A stretch of 64,000 nt of DNA from Caballeronia ptereochthonis (GTDB taxonomy: Bacteria > Pseudomonadota > Gammaproteobacteria > Burkholderiales > Burkholderiaceae), in contig NZ_FCOB02000034.1 in the NCBI RefSeq assembly GCF_001545075.1, positions 1 through 64,000 of the forward strand. Direction: 5' to 3'. Shown piece after piece: positions 42,702 to 51,607 of the stretch. The position numbers and the translations under genes are program-made. Each line of letters begins with the position of its first letter. The first letter of the stretch is position 1. Under the pieces are notes generated by a model. It saw only the letters and a program-made list of their open reading frames with translations. It was not told the origin of the DNA and did not search any database.

Positions 42702-45116
42702 ATGAGTGATACGGAACACACGGAAGCGCCGGCGGAAAGCGGTGGCGTCGGCGCGCGCGTCAGGCGTCGCGAGGACGAGCGGCATCTGCATGGAAAGGGC
42801 AAGTTCGTTGCCGACTATACGTTTCCCGACTTGCAGGAAGTCGCGTTTCTGCGCAGTCCCGTCGCGCATGCGCGCATCGTGCGCATCGGCAAGCCGGAGC
42901 GGTACGCGGGGCAGGTGATCTTGCGCGACGACATGCACGGGGCAAGCGATATCGTCGCCGACTCGAGCCTGCCGTCGTACAAGTCTTCGTCGCATCCGCC
43001 GCTCGCGTCGGGGAAGGTGCGGTTCGTGGGCGAGCCGGTGGCGATGTGCTTCGCGAAGACGCGCGCGCAGGCCGAGGATATCGCCGAGGAAATCGAACTC
43101 GATCTGGAGGAGTTGCCAGCCTTCGCGAACGCATACACCGCGCGCGAACGCACCGATGTCCGCGTGCACGATCACTGGACCGACAATCTCTTTCTGGACC
43201 TCAAGGCGGATGTCGACTTCGATGAGCGCGCGAAGGATGCGCCCGTCGTCGTGCGGCAGAAGGTCGATCTCGCGCGCCAGTGCATGGTGCCGATGGAAGG
43301 CAAGGCCGTGCTCGCCTACTGGGACCACACGCATTCGCAACTCGTCGTCATCACGTCGACGCAAGTGCCGCATATGATTCGCACGGTGCTGTCGCAGTGT
43401 CTGGGCATCGAGCATGCACAGGTGCGTGTCATTTCGCCCGATGTCGGCGGCGCGTTCGGCTACAAGTGCGTGCTCCAGCAGGAGGAGTTGTGCATCGCAT
43501 GGCTCGCGCTTACGTACAAGAAGCCGTTCCGTTTCATCGAGGATCGGCGCGAGCACCTGATCGCCGGCGCGAACACGCGTCAGCATCATTACGAGCTGAC
43601 CGCCTATGCCGACAGGAACGGTCGTCTCCTCGCGCTCGACGCGGAGCTTCTGATCGACGGCGGCGCGTATTCGGCGTGGCCCTTCACGATCGGCCTCGAG
43701 ACGGGGCAAGCGCTCGGCAATCTCCCCGGCCCGTACGATTTCTCGGGCTACCGCTGCCGCACGCAATGCGCGGCGACCAACAAGCCCGGCTTTTTGCCGT
43801 ATCGCGGCGTGGCGCGCACGGGTGTGTGCTTCGCGATCGAGCTGACGATGGATGCCATCGCGCGCGCAGTTGGACGCGAGGCGTGGGAGGTGCGTCACGA
43901 CAATCTCGTGCGCGGCGCGGACATGCCCTATACGAACGTCGTGAAGAAGCACTACGACAGCGGCGACTTCCAGGAAAGCCTGCGGCGTGCGGTGGCGCAA
44001 CTCGACGTTCCGAAGTGGCGCGCGCGGCAGAAGACCGGTGGGAACGATGGGCGTCTCGTCGGTATCGGGTTTGCAACGTTCACCGAGCAGTCCGCGCACG
44101 GCACGGCGGTGTTCGCGTCGTGGGGCTTGCCTGTCGTGCCGGGCTACGATCTCGCGACGGTGCGCATCACCGCCGATGGCGGGCTCGAAGTGCGTGCGGG
44201 CATTCATTCGCATGGACAGGGCATGGAAACGACGCTCGCGCAGATCGCGAACGAAGTGCTTGGCGTGCCGCTGCAAAAGATCAAGGTCGTGCATGGCGAC
44301 ACGGCCCTCACACCGTATTCGACGGGCACGTATGCGTCGCGCAGCATCGTGATGGCGGGCGGCGCGGTCGCTACGACTTGTCGTGAGCTGGTGCCGCGTC
44401 TGCTTTTCATCGGCGCGCATCTGCTTGGTGAAGAGCAGGGCACCGTGCGCTTCGAGAATGGCGAAGTGATCGGCGCAACGGGCAGCGTGTCGATTCAGGA
44501 GATCGCGGCTGCGTGGTATCTGCGTCCGGAGCGCTTGCCCGCGGGCGTCAATCTCGCCGGTCTCGAAGCGACGCAAGGCTTCAAGCCGAAAGTCGATACC
44601 GGCGCGTTCAGCTACGCGACGCACGCGGCAGCGGTCGCCGTCGATCCGAAGACTGGCGATGTCGAGATCCTCGATTACGTGATCGTCGAGGATTGCGGCC
44701 GCATGATCAATCCCATGGTCGTCGAAGGACAGACGATCGGCGGCACGGCGCAGGGCATCGGCACCGCGTTCTACGAAGAAACGCTCTACGACGACAACGC
44801 GCAGCCGCTCACGTCGACACTCGCCGATTACATGTTGCCGGGACCGACGGAGTTGCCGTCGCTCAAGATCATCCATATGGAAACGCCGTCGCCTTATACG
44901 GAGTTCGGCGCGAAAGGCGTGGGCGAGGGCGGCGCGATCGCACCGCCTGCTGCGCTCTTCAACGCGGTGAACGACGCGCTCACGCCGCTCGGCGCGCTCG
45001 TGTCGGAAACGCCTTTGACGCCGCGCCGGTTGCTCGCGGCGATCGAAGCGGCGAAGGCCGCGAAGGCCGCGAAGGCGGCGAGCAGGCAAGAGCTGAGTCA
45101 GGAGGTGGCGGGATGA
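42702..45116 (+). CDS. Molybdenum hydroxylase, large subunit (xanthine dehydrogenase/CoxL-like)
   Basis: Molybdopterin-binding catalytic subunit of 804 residues. VGARVRRREDERHLHGKGKFVADY opens the aldehyde oxidase/xanthine dehydrogenase a/b hammerhead domain. VGGAFGYKC and PYRGVARTG mark the molybdopterin domain and GAKGVGEGG carries the catalytic Glu. CO-dehydrogenase's characteristic Cys loop is absent, so this is not a CO oxidiser. ATG 42702 has GGAGAGAG upstream. It should hydroxylate the pyridine ring next to nitrogen, for example picolinate to 6-hydroxypicolinate. It overlaps the FAD subunit gene by four bases. Confidence 0.9.
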   Translation: MSDTEHTEAPAESGGVGARVRRREDERHLHGKGKFVADYTFPDLQEVAFLRSPVAHARIVRIGKPERYAGQVILRDDMHGASDIVADSSLPSYKSSSHPPLASGKVRFVGEPVAMCFAKTRAQAEDIAEEIELDLEELPAFANAYTARERTDVRVHDHWTDNLFLDLKADVDFDERAKDAPVVVRQKVDLARQCMVPMEGKAVLAYWDHTHSQLVVITSTQVPHMIRTVLSQCLGIEHAQVRVISPDVGGAFGYKCVLQQEELCIAWLALTYKKPFRFIEDRREHLIAGANTRQHHYELTAYADRNGRLLALDAELLIDGGAYSAWPFTIGLETGQALGNLPGPYDFSGYRCRTQCAATNKPGFLPYRGVARTGVCFAIELTMDAIARAVGREAWEVRHDNLVRGADMPYTNVVKKHYDSGDFQESLRRAVAQLDVPKWRARQKTGGNDGRLVGIGFATFTEQSAHGTAVFASWGLPVVPGYDLATVRITADGGLEVRAGIHSHGQGMETTLAQIANEVLGVPLQKIKVVHGDTALTPYSTGTYASRSIVMAGGAVATTCRELVPRLLFIGAHLLGEEQGTVRFENGEVIGATGSVSIQEIAAAWYLRPERLPAGVNLAGLEATQGFKPKVDTGAFSYATHAAAVAVDPKTGDVEILDYVIVEDCGRMINPMVVEGQTIGGTAQGIGTAFYEETLYDDNAQPLTSTLADYMLPGPTELPSLKIIHMETPSPYTEFGAKGVGEGGAIAPPAALFNAVNDALTPLGALVSETPLTPRRLLAAIEAAKAAKAAKAASRQELSQEVAG

Positions 45117-45949
45117 AAGCCGCTGCATTCGAGTATGTGAGAGCGGCGTCGCTGCCCGAAGCGCTCAGGGAGTTGAACAGCGCAAAGCCGATATCCGGCA
45201 GCCAGTCGATGGGTCCGATGCTGAACCTGCGTCTCGCACGGCCGGGCCGCGTCGTCGATGTATCGCGCATCGCTGACCTGCGCACCGTCTCCGAAGCCGG
45301 CGACTTCGTGCGTGTGGGCGCGGCGGTGACGCATGCCGAAATCGAGGATGGCAAGCACGCGCTCCTGCGTCATCCGTACATGCAGCATGTCGCTGGCGGC
45401 ATCGCGTATCGCGCGATCCGCAACCGCGGCACGATTGGCGGCAGCCTCGCGCACGCCGATCCCGCCGCGGACTGGCCGCTCGCATTGTCGGCACTGGACG
45501 CGCGTCTGGAGTTGTCCAAAGCGGGCGGCACGCGGCACGTGCGCGCGAGCGAGTTCATGCTCGGCGCATTCACGACGCTGCTCGGAGAAGGCGAGATCAT
45601 CACCGCCATACTGCTGCCGAAACTCGGCCCGACGCTGCGCTGGGGCTATTACAAGCTGTGCCGCAAGACCGGCGAATTCGCGCACGCGAGCGCGGCTGCC
45701 GCTTTCGATGCGCGCACCGGACTCGCTCGCGTCGTGCTCGGCGCACTCGACGGGCCACCGGCCGCGCTCGACGAACTCGCCCGACAGATCGCGCAGCACG
45801 GCCCGGCCGCCGCCAGCGAGGATGCGCTCGCGCAAGCGGTTGCAAGCGCGATGCCCAACGCGGACAGCATCGACCGATCGATTCATACTGCGGCGCTCGA
45901 GCGCTGCCTCGCGCAGGCGTTCGGCACATCGAGCGCGAACCGAGCCTGA
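45113..45949 (+). CDS. Molybdenum hydroxylase, FAD subunit (CoxM-like)
   Basis: FAD-binding medium subunit of 278 residues, which takes electrons from the iron-sulfur subunit. AKPISGSQSMGPMLNLRLARPGRVVDVSRI holds the first FAD loop and RNRGTIGGSLAHADPAADWPLAL the second, as in CoxM and 6-hydroxynicotinate-type hydroxylases. ATG 45113 overlaps the large-subunit stop. The open frame going back to 44513 is a shadow of the large subunit gene. Confidence 0.92.
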   Translation: MKAAAFEYVRAASLPEALRELNSAKPISGSQSMGPMLNLRLARPGRVVDVSRIADLRTVSEAGDFVRVGAAVTHAEIEDGKHALLRHPYMQHVAGGIAYRAIRNRGTIGGSLAHADPAADWPLALSALDARLELSKAGGTRHVRASEFMLGAFTTLLGEGEIITAILLPKLGPTLRWGYYKLCRKTGEFAHASAAAAFDARTGLARVVLGALDGPPAALDELARQIAQHGPAAASEDALAQAVASAMPNADSIDRSIHTAALERCLAQAFGTSSANRA

Positions 45950-45960
45950 AAGAGACTGCA

Positions 45961-47151
45961 ATGTCCGTCATCGAACTCACAATCAACGACTGTTCCGTGC
46001 GCAGCGACGTCGAATCGCGCGTGCATCTCGGCGACTTCCTGCGCGATACGCAGAATCTCACGGGCACGCATCTCGGCTGCGAGCACGGCGTGTGCGGCGC
46101 GTGTACCGTGCTCGTCGACGGCGAGCCGGTGCGCTCGTGCATCACGTTCGCGGTTGCGTGCGATCAGCAGAAGGTGCGCACCATCGAAGGCTTCGACGAC
46201 GACGAACTGATGAAGCGCCTGCGCCGTTCCTTCTCGATTCATCACGGCCTGCAATGCGGCTACTGCACGCCGGGCATGCTGATCACCGCGCGCGACATCG
46301 TGCGGCGTTTCCCCGATGCCGACGAAGCGCGCATCCGGCTCGAACTGTCGGGCAATCTGTGCCGATGTACGGGCTATATGGGCATCGTCGCGGCGATCAA
46401 GGCGGTGCTTCAGGATCTCAAGGGGAATCCGATCGCCGAGGCGCCCGTTGCGCGCGCAATAGTTAGCGATGCAACTACGTCGTCGCCCGCGTTCCAGACG
46501 TTCTCCGCCGCACCGGCCAGCGCCTTGCAGGTGCCTGTCGCAGCGAGCACTGCATCGTCGGCTCAACCCGCCGCGCAGCGCAAAGGCTGGACTGCGATCG
46601 ACGACAGCTTCGTCGTGCCCTTCGCGCTCGACGAGGTCTGGGCATTCATGGGCGATCTGCCATCCGTCACGTCCTGCCTGCCCGGGGCGGAACTGCTGGA
46701 ACATGACGGCGAAAGCGTGAAGGGGAAGATCGCAATCAAGTTCGGCCCGATGTCGGCGAACTTCGCCGGCGCGGCACGCCTGGAACGCGACGACGCCGCG
46801 CATCGCGCCGTCATGCGTGGAGCGGGGCAGGACAACATCAGCCGCTCGCGCGCGAACGGCGATGTCAAATATGCGCTGACGAGCGAGGCAGGCGGCGCGC
46901 AGACGCGCGTGGCCGTCACGCTCGAATACATGTTGCAAGGGCCGCTCGCGCAGTTTTCGCGCTCGGGCCTGGTGAAGGATTTCGTGCGGCGGATGATCGC
47001 GGATTTCGGCGCGCGCATCACCGCGCAACTCGGCGGCAACGCGGCGCCGGAGGCATCCGCATCGGCATCTGCGGCGAAGTTCAACGCGGGCAGCCTCGTG
47101 TGGAGCGTCATCTGGGGCCGCATCAGGCGGTTCTTCGGAAAGGGCGATTGA
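45961..47151 (+). CDS. Molybdenum hydroxylase [2Fe-2S] subunit fused to a CoxG/SRPBCC domain
   Basis: Protein of 396 residues, more than twice the normal length of CoxS. Residues 1-155 are a complete small subunit with the plant-type cluster (CEHGVCGAC, then C) and the second cluster (CGYC and CRCTGY). After an Ala/Ser/Pro-rich linker of about 50 residues a CoxG-like SRPBCC domain follows (VVPFALDEVWAFMGDLPSVTSCLPGAELLE to FVRRMIADFGARITAQL) and ends in an Arg-rich amphipathic tail. CoxG anchors CO dehydrogenase to the membrane, so the fusion may recruit this enzyme to the membrane. Confidence 0.9.
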   Translation: MSVIELTINDCSVRSDVESRVHLGDFLRDTQNLTGTHLGCEHGVCGACTVLVDGEPVRSCITFAVACDQQKVRTIEGFDDDELMKRLRRSFSIHHGLQCGYCTPGMLITARDIVRRFPDADEARIRLELSGNLCRCTGYMGIVAAIKAVLQDLKGNPIAEAPVARAIVSDATTSSPAFQTFSAAPASALQVPVAASTASSAQPAAQRKGWTAIDDSFVVPFALDEVWAFMGDLPSVTSCLPGAELLEHDGESVKGKIAIKFGPMSANFAGAARLERDDAAHRAVMRGAGQDNISRSRANGDVKYALTSEAGGAQTRVAVTLEYMLQGPLAQFSRSGLVKDFVRRMIADFGARITAQLGGNAAPEASASASAAKFNAGSLVWSVIWGRIRRFFGKGD

Positions 47152-47205
47152 GTTCCGCTGGCCGCGCCGTGCGCGGTCCGGCGGATCTTCACTTCGATCA
47201 CATTG

Positions 47206-47217
47206 TCAGCCTACTGA
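47206..47217 (+). promoter_or_regulatory. Candidate operator 2 of the MarR (PicR-like) repressor
   Basis: TCAGCCTACTGA, followed by TTAAATGG exactly as at operator 4 (54054), lies 16 bases before the decarboxylase start. A small GC hairpin (47163-47177) in the same gap suggests that transcription is broken between the molybdenum hydroxylase genes and this second unit. Confidence 0.7.
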
Positions 47218-47232
47218 TTAAATGGGGTTCAA

Positions 47233-48198
47233 ATGAGCAAGCGGGTTCGCAAGATTGCGCTGGAGGAGCACTTCAGCACACCGGGTTTTCAGGCGTATTC
47301 CAAGAGCTTTACGCAGCACATCGCGCCCGAAGTCCTGCGCGATCTCGCCGCGCGTCTCGCCGATTTCGACGAGCAGCGCATCGTGGAAATGGACCGCGCG
47401 GGCATCGACTACACGATTCTTTCGCAGACGGGGCCGAGCGTGCAGGGCGAGCCCCATGCGGCGCTCGCGATCAGCCGCGCGAAGGAGAGCAACGACTTTC
47501 TCGCGCAGCAGATCGCGCGGCATCCGGCGCGCTTCGGCGGTTTTGCGACCTTGCCGATGCATACGGCGCAGGCTGCATCCGACGAATTGACGCGCGCCGT
47601 TCGCGAGCTCGGTTTCAAGGGCGCGCTCGTAAACGGCCATACGCTGGGTGTCTACTACGACGACCGCGCATACGACCCGTTCTGGGCGACCATGCAGGAA
47701 CTCGATGTGCCTCTGTACCTGCATCCGACCGACGCATTCGTGAATCCGCGCGTGCTCGACGGTCATCCCGAGCTCACCGGCGCGACGTGGGGCTGGGGCG
47801 TCGAAACCGGCAGTCACGCGCTGCGTCTTCTGTTCAGCGGCGTGTTCGATCGTTTTCCCGATCTGAAGATCATTCTCGGCCACATGGGCGAAGGCTTGCC
47901 GTTCCTGCGCTGGCGTTTCGACAGCCGCTTCGCCGTCTATTCGCACGGCGTGAGTCTCGAACGCGCGCCGTCGGAGTACATCGGCACGAACATCCTGATC
48001 ACGACGTCGGGCGTGTGCTCTGCGCCTGCGCTCATGGGCGCGATCGGCGAGATGGGGGCGCAGGCGGTGATGTTCTCGGTGGACTATCCGTACGAATCGA
48101 CCGAGATCGCAGCGGACTTCATCGAACGGGCGCCGCTCGACGACGCCACGCGCGCGCTCGTCTGCCACGGCAACGCCGAACGCATCTTCCGCCTTTGA
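47233..48198 (+). CDS. picC: Amidohydrolase-family decarboxylase, probable 3,6-dihydroxypicolinate decarboxylase
   Basis: Metal-dependent, cofactor-free decarboxylase of the ACMSD/gamma-resorcylate decarboxylase group, 321 residues. The N-terminal metal motif is reduced to EEHF, as in resorcylate decarboxylases. YLHPTDAF, LGHMGEGLPFLRWRFDSRF and SVDYPYES supply the other conserved His, Glu and Asp. Placed directly before the genes for 2,5-dihydroxypyridine breakdown, it most likely converts 3,6-dihydroxypicolinate to 2,5-dihydroxypyridine. Substrate from context and from the Alcaligenes pic pathway. Confidence 0.82.
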   Translation: MSKRVRKIALEEHFSTPGFQAYSKSFTQHIAPEVLRDLAARLADFDEQRIVEMDRAGIDYTILSQTGPSVQGEPHAALAISRAKESNDFLAQQIARHPARFGGFATLPMHTAQAASDELTRAVRELGFKGALVNGHTLGVYYDDRAYDPFWATMQELDVPLYLHPTDAFVNPRVLDGHPELTGATWGWGVETGSHALRLLFSGVFDRFPDLKIILGHMGEGLPFLRWRFDSRFAVYSHGVSLERAPSEYIGTNILITTSGVCSAPALMGAIGEMGAQAVMFSVDYPYESTEIAADFIERAPLDDATRALVCHGNAERIFRL

Positions 48199-48232
48199 CA
48201 TACCGGAACACCTCAAGGACATGGAGCAGCAA

Positions 48233-48985
48233 ATGACGAAGCCCTACCGAATCGGCCAGATCGTGCCGAGCTCGAACACGACGATGGAGACCGAGATTCC
48301 CGCGATGTTGCTCGCGCGCCAGACGATCCGGCCCGAACGCTTCACGTTCCATTCGAGCCGCATGCGCATGAAGAATGTGGTCAAGGAAGAACTCGCCGCG
48401 ATGGACGCGGAGTCGGACCGTTGCGCCGTCGAGCTCTCGGATGCGCGCGTCGATGTGCTCGGCTATGCCTGTCTGGTCGCGATCATGGCGATGGGGCACG
48501 GTTACCACCGCGTGTCGCAGAAGCGTCTGCATGAACGCACGGTCGAGAATGGCGGCACCGCACCCGTCATCACGAGCGCGGGCGCGCTGGTCGATGCATT
48601 GAAGGTGATCGGCGCGAAGCGCGTCGTGGTCGTCGCGCCTTACATGAAGCCGCTGACCGAGCTCGTGGTCGACTATATCCGCAACGAAGACTACGAAGTC
48701 ATCGACTATCGCGCGCTGGAGATTCCCGACAACCTCGAAGTCGGCCGCCACGATCCGGCTCGCCTGCCGGAAATCGTGATGTCGACGCGCTATCAGGAGG
48801 CGGATGCCATCGTCCTGTCCGCATGCGTGCAAATGCCCTCACTGCCGGTGATCGCAAAGGTCGAGGCGATGACGGGCAAGCCGGTCGTCACGGCCGCGGT
48901 CGCGACGACTTACGCGATGCTCAGGCAACTCGGTCTGGAAGCGATCGTTCCCGGAGCGGGCGCGTTGCTGTCCGGCGCGTATTGA
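48233..48985 (+). CDS. picG/nicE: Maleate cis-trans isomerase
   Basis: Asp/Glu racemase-family enzyme of 250 residues that converts maleate to fumarate. It starts TKPYRIGQIVPSSNTTMETEIPAML, the usual NicE opening. The two catalytic cysteines are visible in GYACLVAIMAMG (about residue 78) and VLSACVQMPS (about residue 195). ATG 48233 has GGAG six bases upstream; the ATG at 48221 overlaps that ribosome site and is less likely. Last step of the pathway, delivering fumarate to the TCA cycle. Confidence 0.9.
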   Translation: MTKPYRIGQIVPSSNTTMETEIPAMLLARQTIRPERFTFHSSRMRMKNVVKEELAAMDAESDRCAVELSDARVDVLGYACLVAIMAMGHGYHRVSQKRLHERTVENGGTAPVITSAGALVDALKVIGAKRVVVVAPYMKPLTELVVDYIRNEDYEVIDYRALEIPDNLEVGRHDPARLPEIVMSTRYQEADAIVLSACVQMPSLPVIAKVEAMTGKPVVTAAVATTYAMLRQLGLEAIVPGAGALLSGAY

Positions 48986-48996
48986 TCGAGGCCGGC

Positions 48997-49830
48997 ATGT
49001 CGACCTATTTATACGGCGCGAATGTTCACGCGAACGGCATCCGTCAGCACTATCTGCGCTATGGCGGCACGCGCGCCGGACGCGATCCGGTGATCATCGT
49101 GCCGGGCATCACGAGCCCGGCGGTCACGTGGGGTTTCGTCGCGGAGCACATGGGCAAGGTGTTCGATACCTACGTGCTCGACGTGCGCGGACGCGGTCTG
49201 TCATCCGTGTCCGATTCACTCGATTACAGCCTCGATGCGCAAGCAGCCGATCTGATTGCATTTGCAACTACATTGGGCCTCGCTCGATACAGCGTCGTCG
49301 GTCATTCGATGGGCGCGCGCATCGGCGTTCGCGCCGCGCGCTCGATGCCTGCGGCCATGGCGCGCCTCGCGATGATCGACCCGCCGGTTTCCGGTCCCGG
49401 GCGCCGTCCTTATCCGTCGCAATTGCCGTGGTACATCGATTCGATCCGCCAGTCGCGCGATGGCATGAGCGCCGACGCGATGCGCGCCTTCTGCCCGACA
49501 TGGACCGATGAGCAGCTCGCTTTGCGTGCCGAATGGCTGCATACATGCGACGAGCGCGCCATCCGCACGAGCTTCGAAGGTTTCCATACCGACGACATTC
49601 ACGCCGATCTTCCGCATCTGAAGATTCCCGCGCTGCTCGTCACGGCGGGCCGGGGCGACGTGGTGCGCGACACGGATGTCGACGAGATTCGCACCCTCGT
49701 GCCGCATCTCGATCACACGCGCGTGCAGAACGCCGGCCACATGATTCCGTGGGACGACGAAGCCGGCTTTTACGCGGCGCTGGGCGATTTCCTCGGTGCA
49801 TCGCTTCCGCCGCTCGCCGCGCGCCGCTGA
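48997..49830 (+). CDS. picE/nicD: Alpha/beta hydrolase, probable N-formylmaleamate deformylase
   Basis: Serine hydrolase of 277 residues. IIVPGITSPAVTWGFVAE holds the oxyanion region, GHSMGAR the nucleophile and NAGHMIPWDD the catalytic His. It resembles NicD of nicotinate degradation (opening YGANVHANGIRQHYLRYGG). ATG 48997 follows the isomerase stop by 11 bases with a GAGG site. It removes the formyl group of N-formylmaleamate to give maleamate and formate. The longer frame from 48823 overlaps the isomerase gene and is not real. Confidence 0.88.
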   Translation: MSTYLYGANVHANGIRQHYLRYGGTRAGRDPVIIVPGITSPAVTWGFVAEHMGKVFDTYVLDVRGRGLSSVSDSLDYSLDAQAADLIAFATTLGLARYSVVGHSMGARIGVRAARSMPAAMARLAMIDPPVSGPGRRPYPSQLPWYIDSIRQSRDGMSADAMRAFCPTWTDEQLALRAEWLHTCDERAIRTSFEGFHTDDIHADLPHLKIPALLVTAGRGDVVRDTDVDEIRTLVPHLDHTRVQNAGHMIPWDDEAGFYAALGDFLGASLPPLAARR

Positions 49831-49852
49831 ATCCGCCATCAAGGAGGCAAAC

Positions 49853-50887
49853 ATGCCTGTCAGTGATTACCAGATGGTCGATGCGTGGACCAAGGTGCTC
49901 AAGCTCTCGCGTCTCGAACCCGGGCAGACGGTCACCATCCTCACCAGCGCGTCCACGCATCCCCAGACGCTTGCGACCGCGCTGATCGCGGCGCAATCGA
50001 TGGGTGCGATCGTCAATCGTCTCGATCTTCCGCCCGTGAACGGCGAGAAAGCGTTGAGCCGCGACTCGCTCGCCTACCTCGGCACGACGCCCCTGACCGG
50101 CAACCGCGCCGCCATCGCCGCGCTGAAGGAAAGCGATCTCGTGCTCGATCTGATGACGCTGCTCTTCTCGCCGGAGCAACTGGAAATACTCAAGACCGGC
50201 ACGAAGATTCTGCTTGCCGTGGAGCCGCCCGAAGTGCTCACGCGGCTCGTGCCGGCGCCCGGAGATCGCGAACGCGTGCTTGCCGCACAGGCGCGCATCG
50301 CGCGGGCGAAGGAGATGCACATCGTGTCAGCGGCCGGCACGGATTTCCGCTGCCCGCTGGGCGAGTTCGAGCCGATCGCGGAATACGGTTTCGTCGATGA
50401 ACCCGGACGCTGGGACCACTGGCCGAGCGGCTTCGCGCTGACCTTCCCGAACGATGGCCAGGCGCATGGCCGCATCGTGATCGATCGCGGCGATATCCTG
50501 CTGCCGCAGAAGAGCTACGTACAGGACCGCATCGAGCTCACGGTCGAGCGCGGCTACGCGACGCGCGTCGAAGGCGGCGTCGACGCGCAACTGCTCGGCG
50601 AATACATGGCGACGTTCGACGATCCCGAAGCGTACGCGATCTCGCACATCGGATGGGGCTTGCAGCCGCGGGCGCACTGGTCAACGCTCGGACTGTACGA
50701 TCGCGAGGCGACCATCGGCATGGACGCGCGCGCCTTCGAAGGCAACTTCCTGTTCTCGCTCGGCCCGAACAACGAAGCAGGCGGCAGCCGCACGACGGCC
50801 TGCCATATCGACATTCCCTTGCGTCATTGCGATGTGTTCCTCGACGGCGAAGCCGTCGTTCGCGATGGCGCGGTGCTCGACCGCTAG
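49853..50887 (+). CDS. picD/nicX: 2,5-dihydroxypyridine 5,6-dioxygenase
   Basis: Fe(II) extradiol-type dioxygenase of 344 residues in the leucyl-aminopeptidase-like (M29) fold, as for NicX. It has ILTSASTHPQTLATALIAAQSMGA near the N-terminus, the central GTDFRCPLGEFEPIAEYGFVDEPGRWDHWPSG and the C-terminal ISHIGWGLQPRAHW and GGSRTTACHIDIPLRHCDVFLDG, which contain the likely iron ligands. A strong AAGGAGG site precedes ATG 49853. It opens the pyridine ring to N-formylmaleamate, and is the diagnostic gene of pathways that pass through 2,5-dihydroxypyridine. Confidence 0.92.
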   Translation: MPVSDYQMVDAWTKVLKLSRLEPGQTVTILTSASTHPQTLATALIAAQSMGAIVNRLDLPPVNGEKALSRDSLAYLGTTPLTGNRAAIAALKESDLVLDLMTLLFSPEQLEILKTGTKILLAVEPPEVLTRLVPAPGDRERVLAAQARIARAKEMHIVSAAGTDFRCPLGEFEPIAEYGFVDEPGRWDHWPSGFALTFPNDGQAHGRIVIDRGDILLPQKSYVQDRIELTVERGYATRVEGGVDAQLLGEYMATFDDPEAYAISHIGWGLQPRAHWSTLGLYDREATIGMDARAFEGNFLFSLGPNNEAGGSRTTACHIDIPLRHCDVFLDGEAVVRDGAVLDR

Positions 50888-50904
50888 ATCACAAAAACAC
50901 GCAC

Positions 50905-51528
50905 ATGTCCCACGATATCGAAACCTACAGGCGTCAGAGCTTCGGCTCGACGCTGGAGCCGAAAGCGCCGGTCGGACTGTTGATCGTCGACTTCGTGAAC
51001 GGCTTTGCGAATCCGGAAGTGTTCGGCGGCGGCAATATCCCGCAGGCCATCGAGCACACCATTCCCTTGCTCGCGCATGCGCGTGACAAGGGCTGGCCGG
51101 TTGCGCACAGCCGCATCGTCTTCGCCGACGACGACGCCGATCACAATGTCTTCACGATGAAAGTGCCGGGCCTGCTCGCGCTGAAGGAAGCAGCGCACGA
51201 CAGCGCGATCGTGCCGCAACTCGCGCCGCGCAAGGGCGAACTCGTCGTGCGCAAGACGGTGCCGTCGGCGTTCTTCGGCACGCCGCTCGCGGCGTGGCTC
51301 ACGCAGCACGGCGTGCGCACGCTCGTGATCGCGGGCGCGGTGACGAGCGGCTGCGTGCGATCGTCCGTCGTCGATGCGATGCAATACGGTTTTCGCCCGT
51401 TCGTGCTCTCCGACTGCGTCGGCGACCGTGCGATCGCGCCGCACGAAGCGAATCTCTTCGACATGGCGCAGAAGTACGCCGCCGTGATGAAGCGTGACGA
51501 GGCGCTCGAACTGCTCAAGGATCTTTGA
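50905..51528 (+). CDS. picF/nicF: Isochorismatase-family amidase, probable maleamate amidohydrolase
   Basis: Cysteine hydrolase of 207 residues. The catalytic triad is visible: Asp in LLIVDFVNGF, Lys in VVRKTVPSAF and Cys in AVTSGCVRSSVVDAM. The N-terminus (SHDIETYRRQSFGSTLEPKAPVGLL) matches NicF. It releases ammonia from maleamate to give maleate for the isomerase encoded upstream. ATG 50905 is the first start after the dioxygenase stop. Last gene of this operon before the transporter. Confidence 0.9.
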   Translation: MSHDIETYRRQSFGSTLEPKAPVGLLIVDFVNGFANPEVFGGGNIPQAIEHTIPLLAHARDKGWPVAHSRIVFADDDADHNVFTMKVPGLLALKEAAHDSAIVPQLAPRKGELVVRKTVPSAFFGTPLAAWLTQHGVRTLVIAGAVTSGCVRSSVVDAMQYGFRPFVLSDCVGDRAIAPHEANLFDMAQKYAAVMKRDEALELLKDL

Positions 51529-51530
51529 TC

Positions 51531-51563
51531 ATCCGGTAGTAATCAGGTAGAAATCCGGTAGTA
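51531..51563 (+). repeat. Three tandem 11-bp units upstream of the transporter gene
   Basis: ATCCGGTAGTA, ATCAGGTAGAA and ATCCGGTAGTA stand head to tail, beginning two bases after the amidase stop. The period of about one helical turn would place all three on the same face of DNA. They are 45 bases before the transporter start. The TCAG-N4-CTGA motif is absent here, so another regulator, or none, may be involved. Confidence 0.6.
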
Positions 51564-51607
51564 CGGCGCGCTTCACGCAAGCGGGCCGCCACGCGCATGG
51601 GATCGAC

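Noticed and set aside
40812..45128. Reverse-strand open frame of 1438 codons opposite the Rieske and molybdenum hydroxylase genes
   Set aside because: Same GC-bias artefact; the composition is not protein-like and all forward genes have diagnostic motifs.
42702..47151. Aerobic CO dehydrogenase
   Set aside because: Subunits look CoxLMS-like, but the CO-specific cysteine active-site loop is not seen in the large subunit and the context is pyridine degradation.
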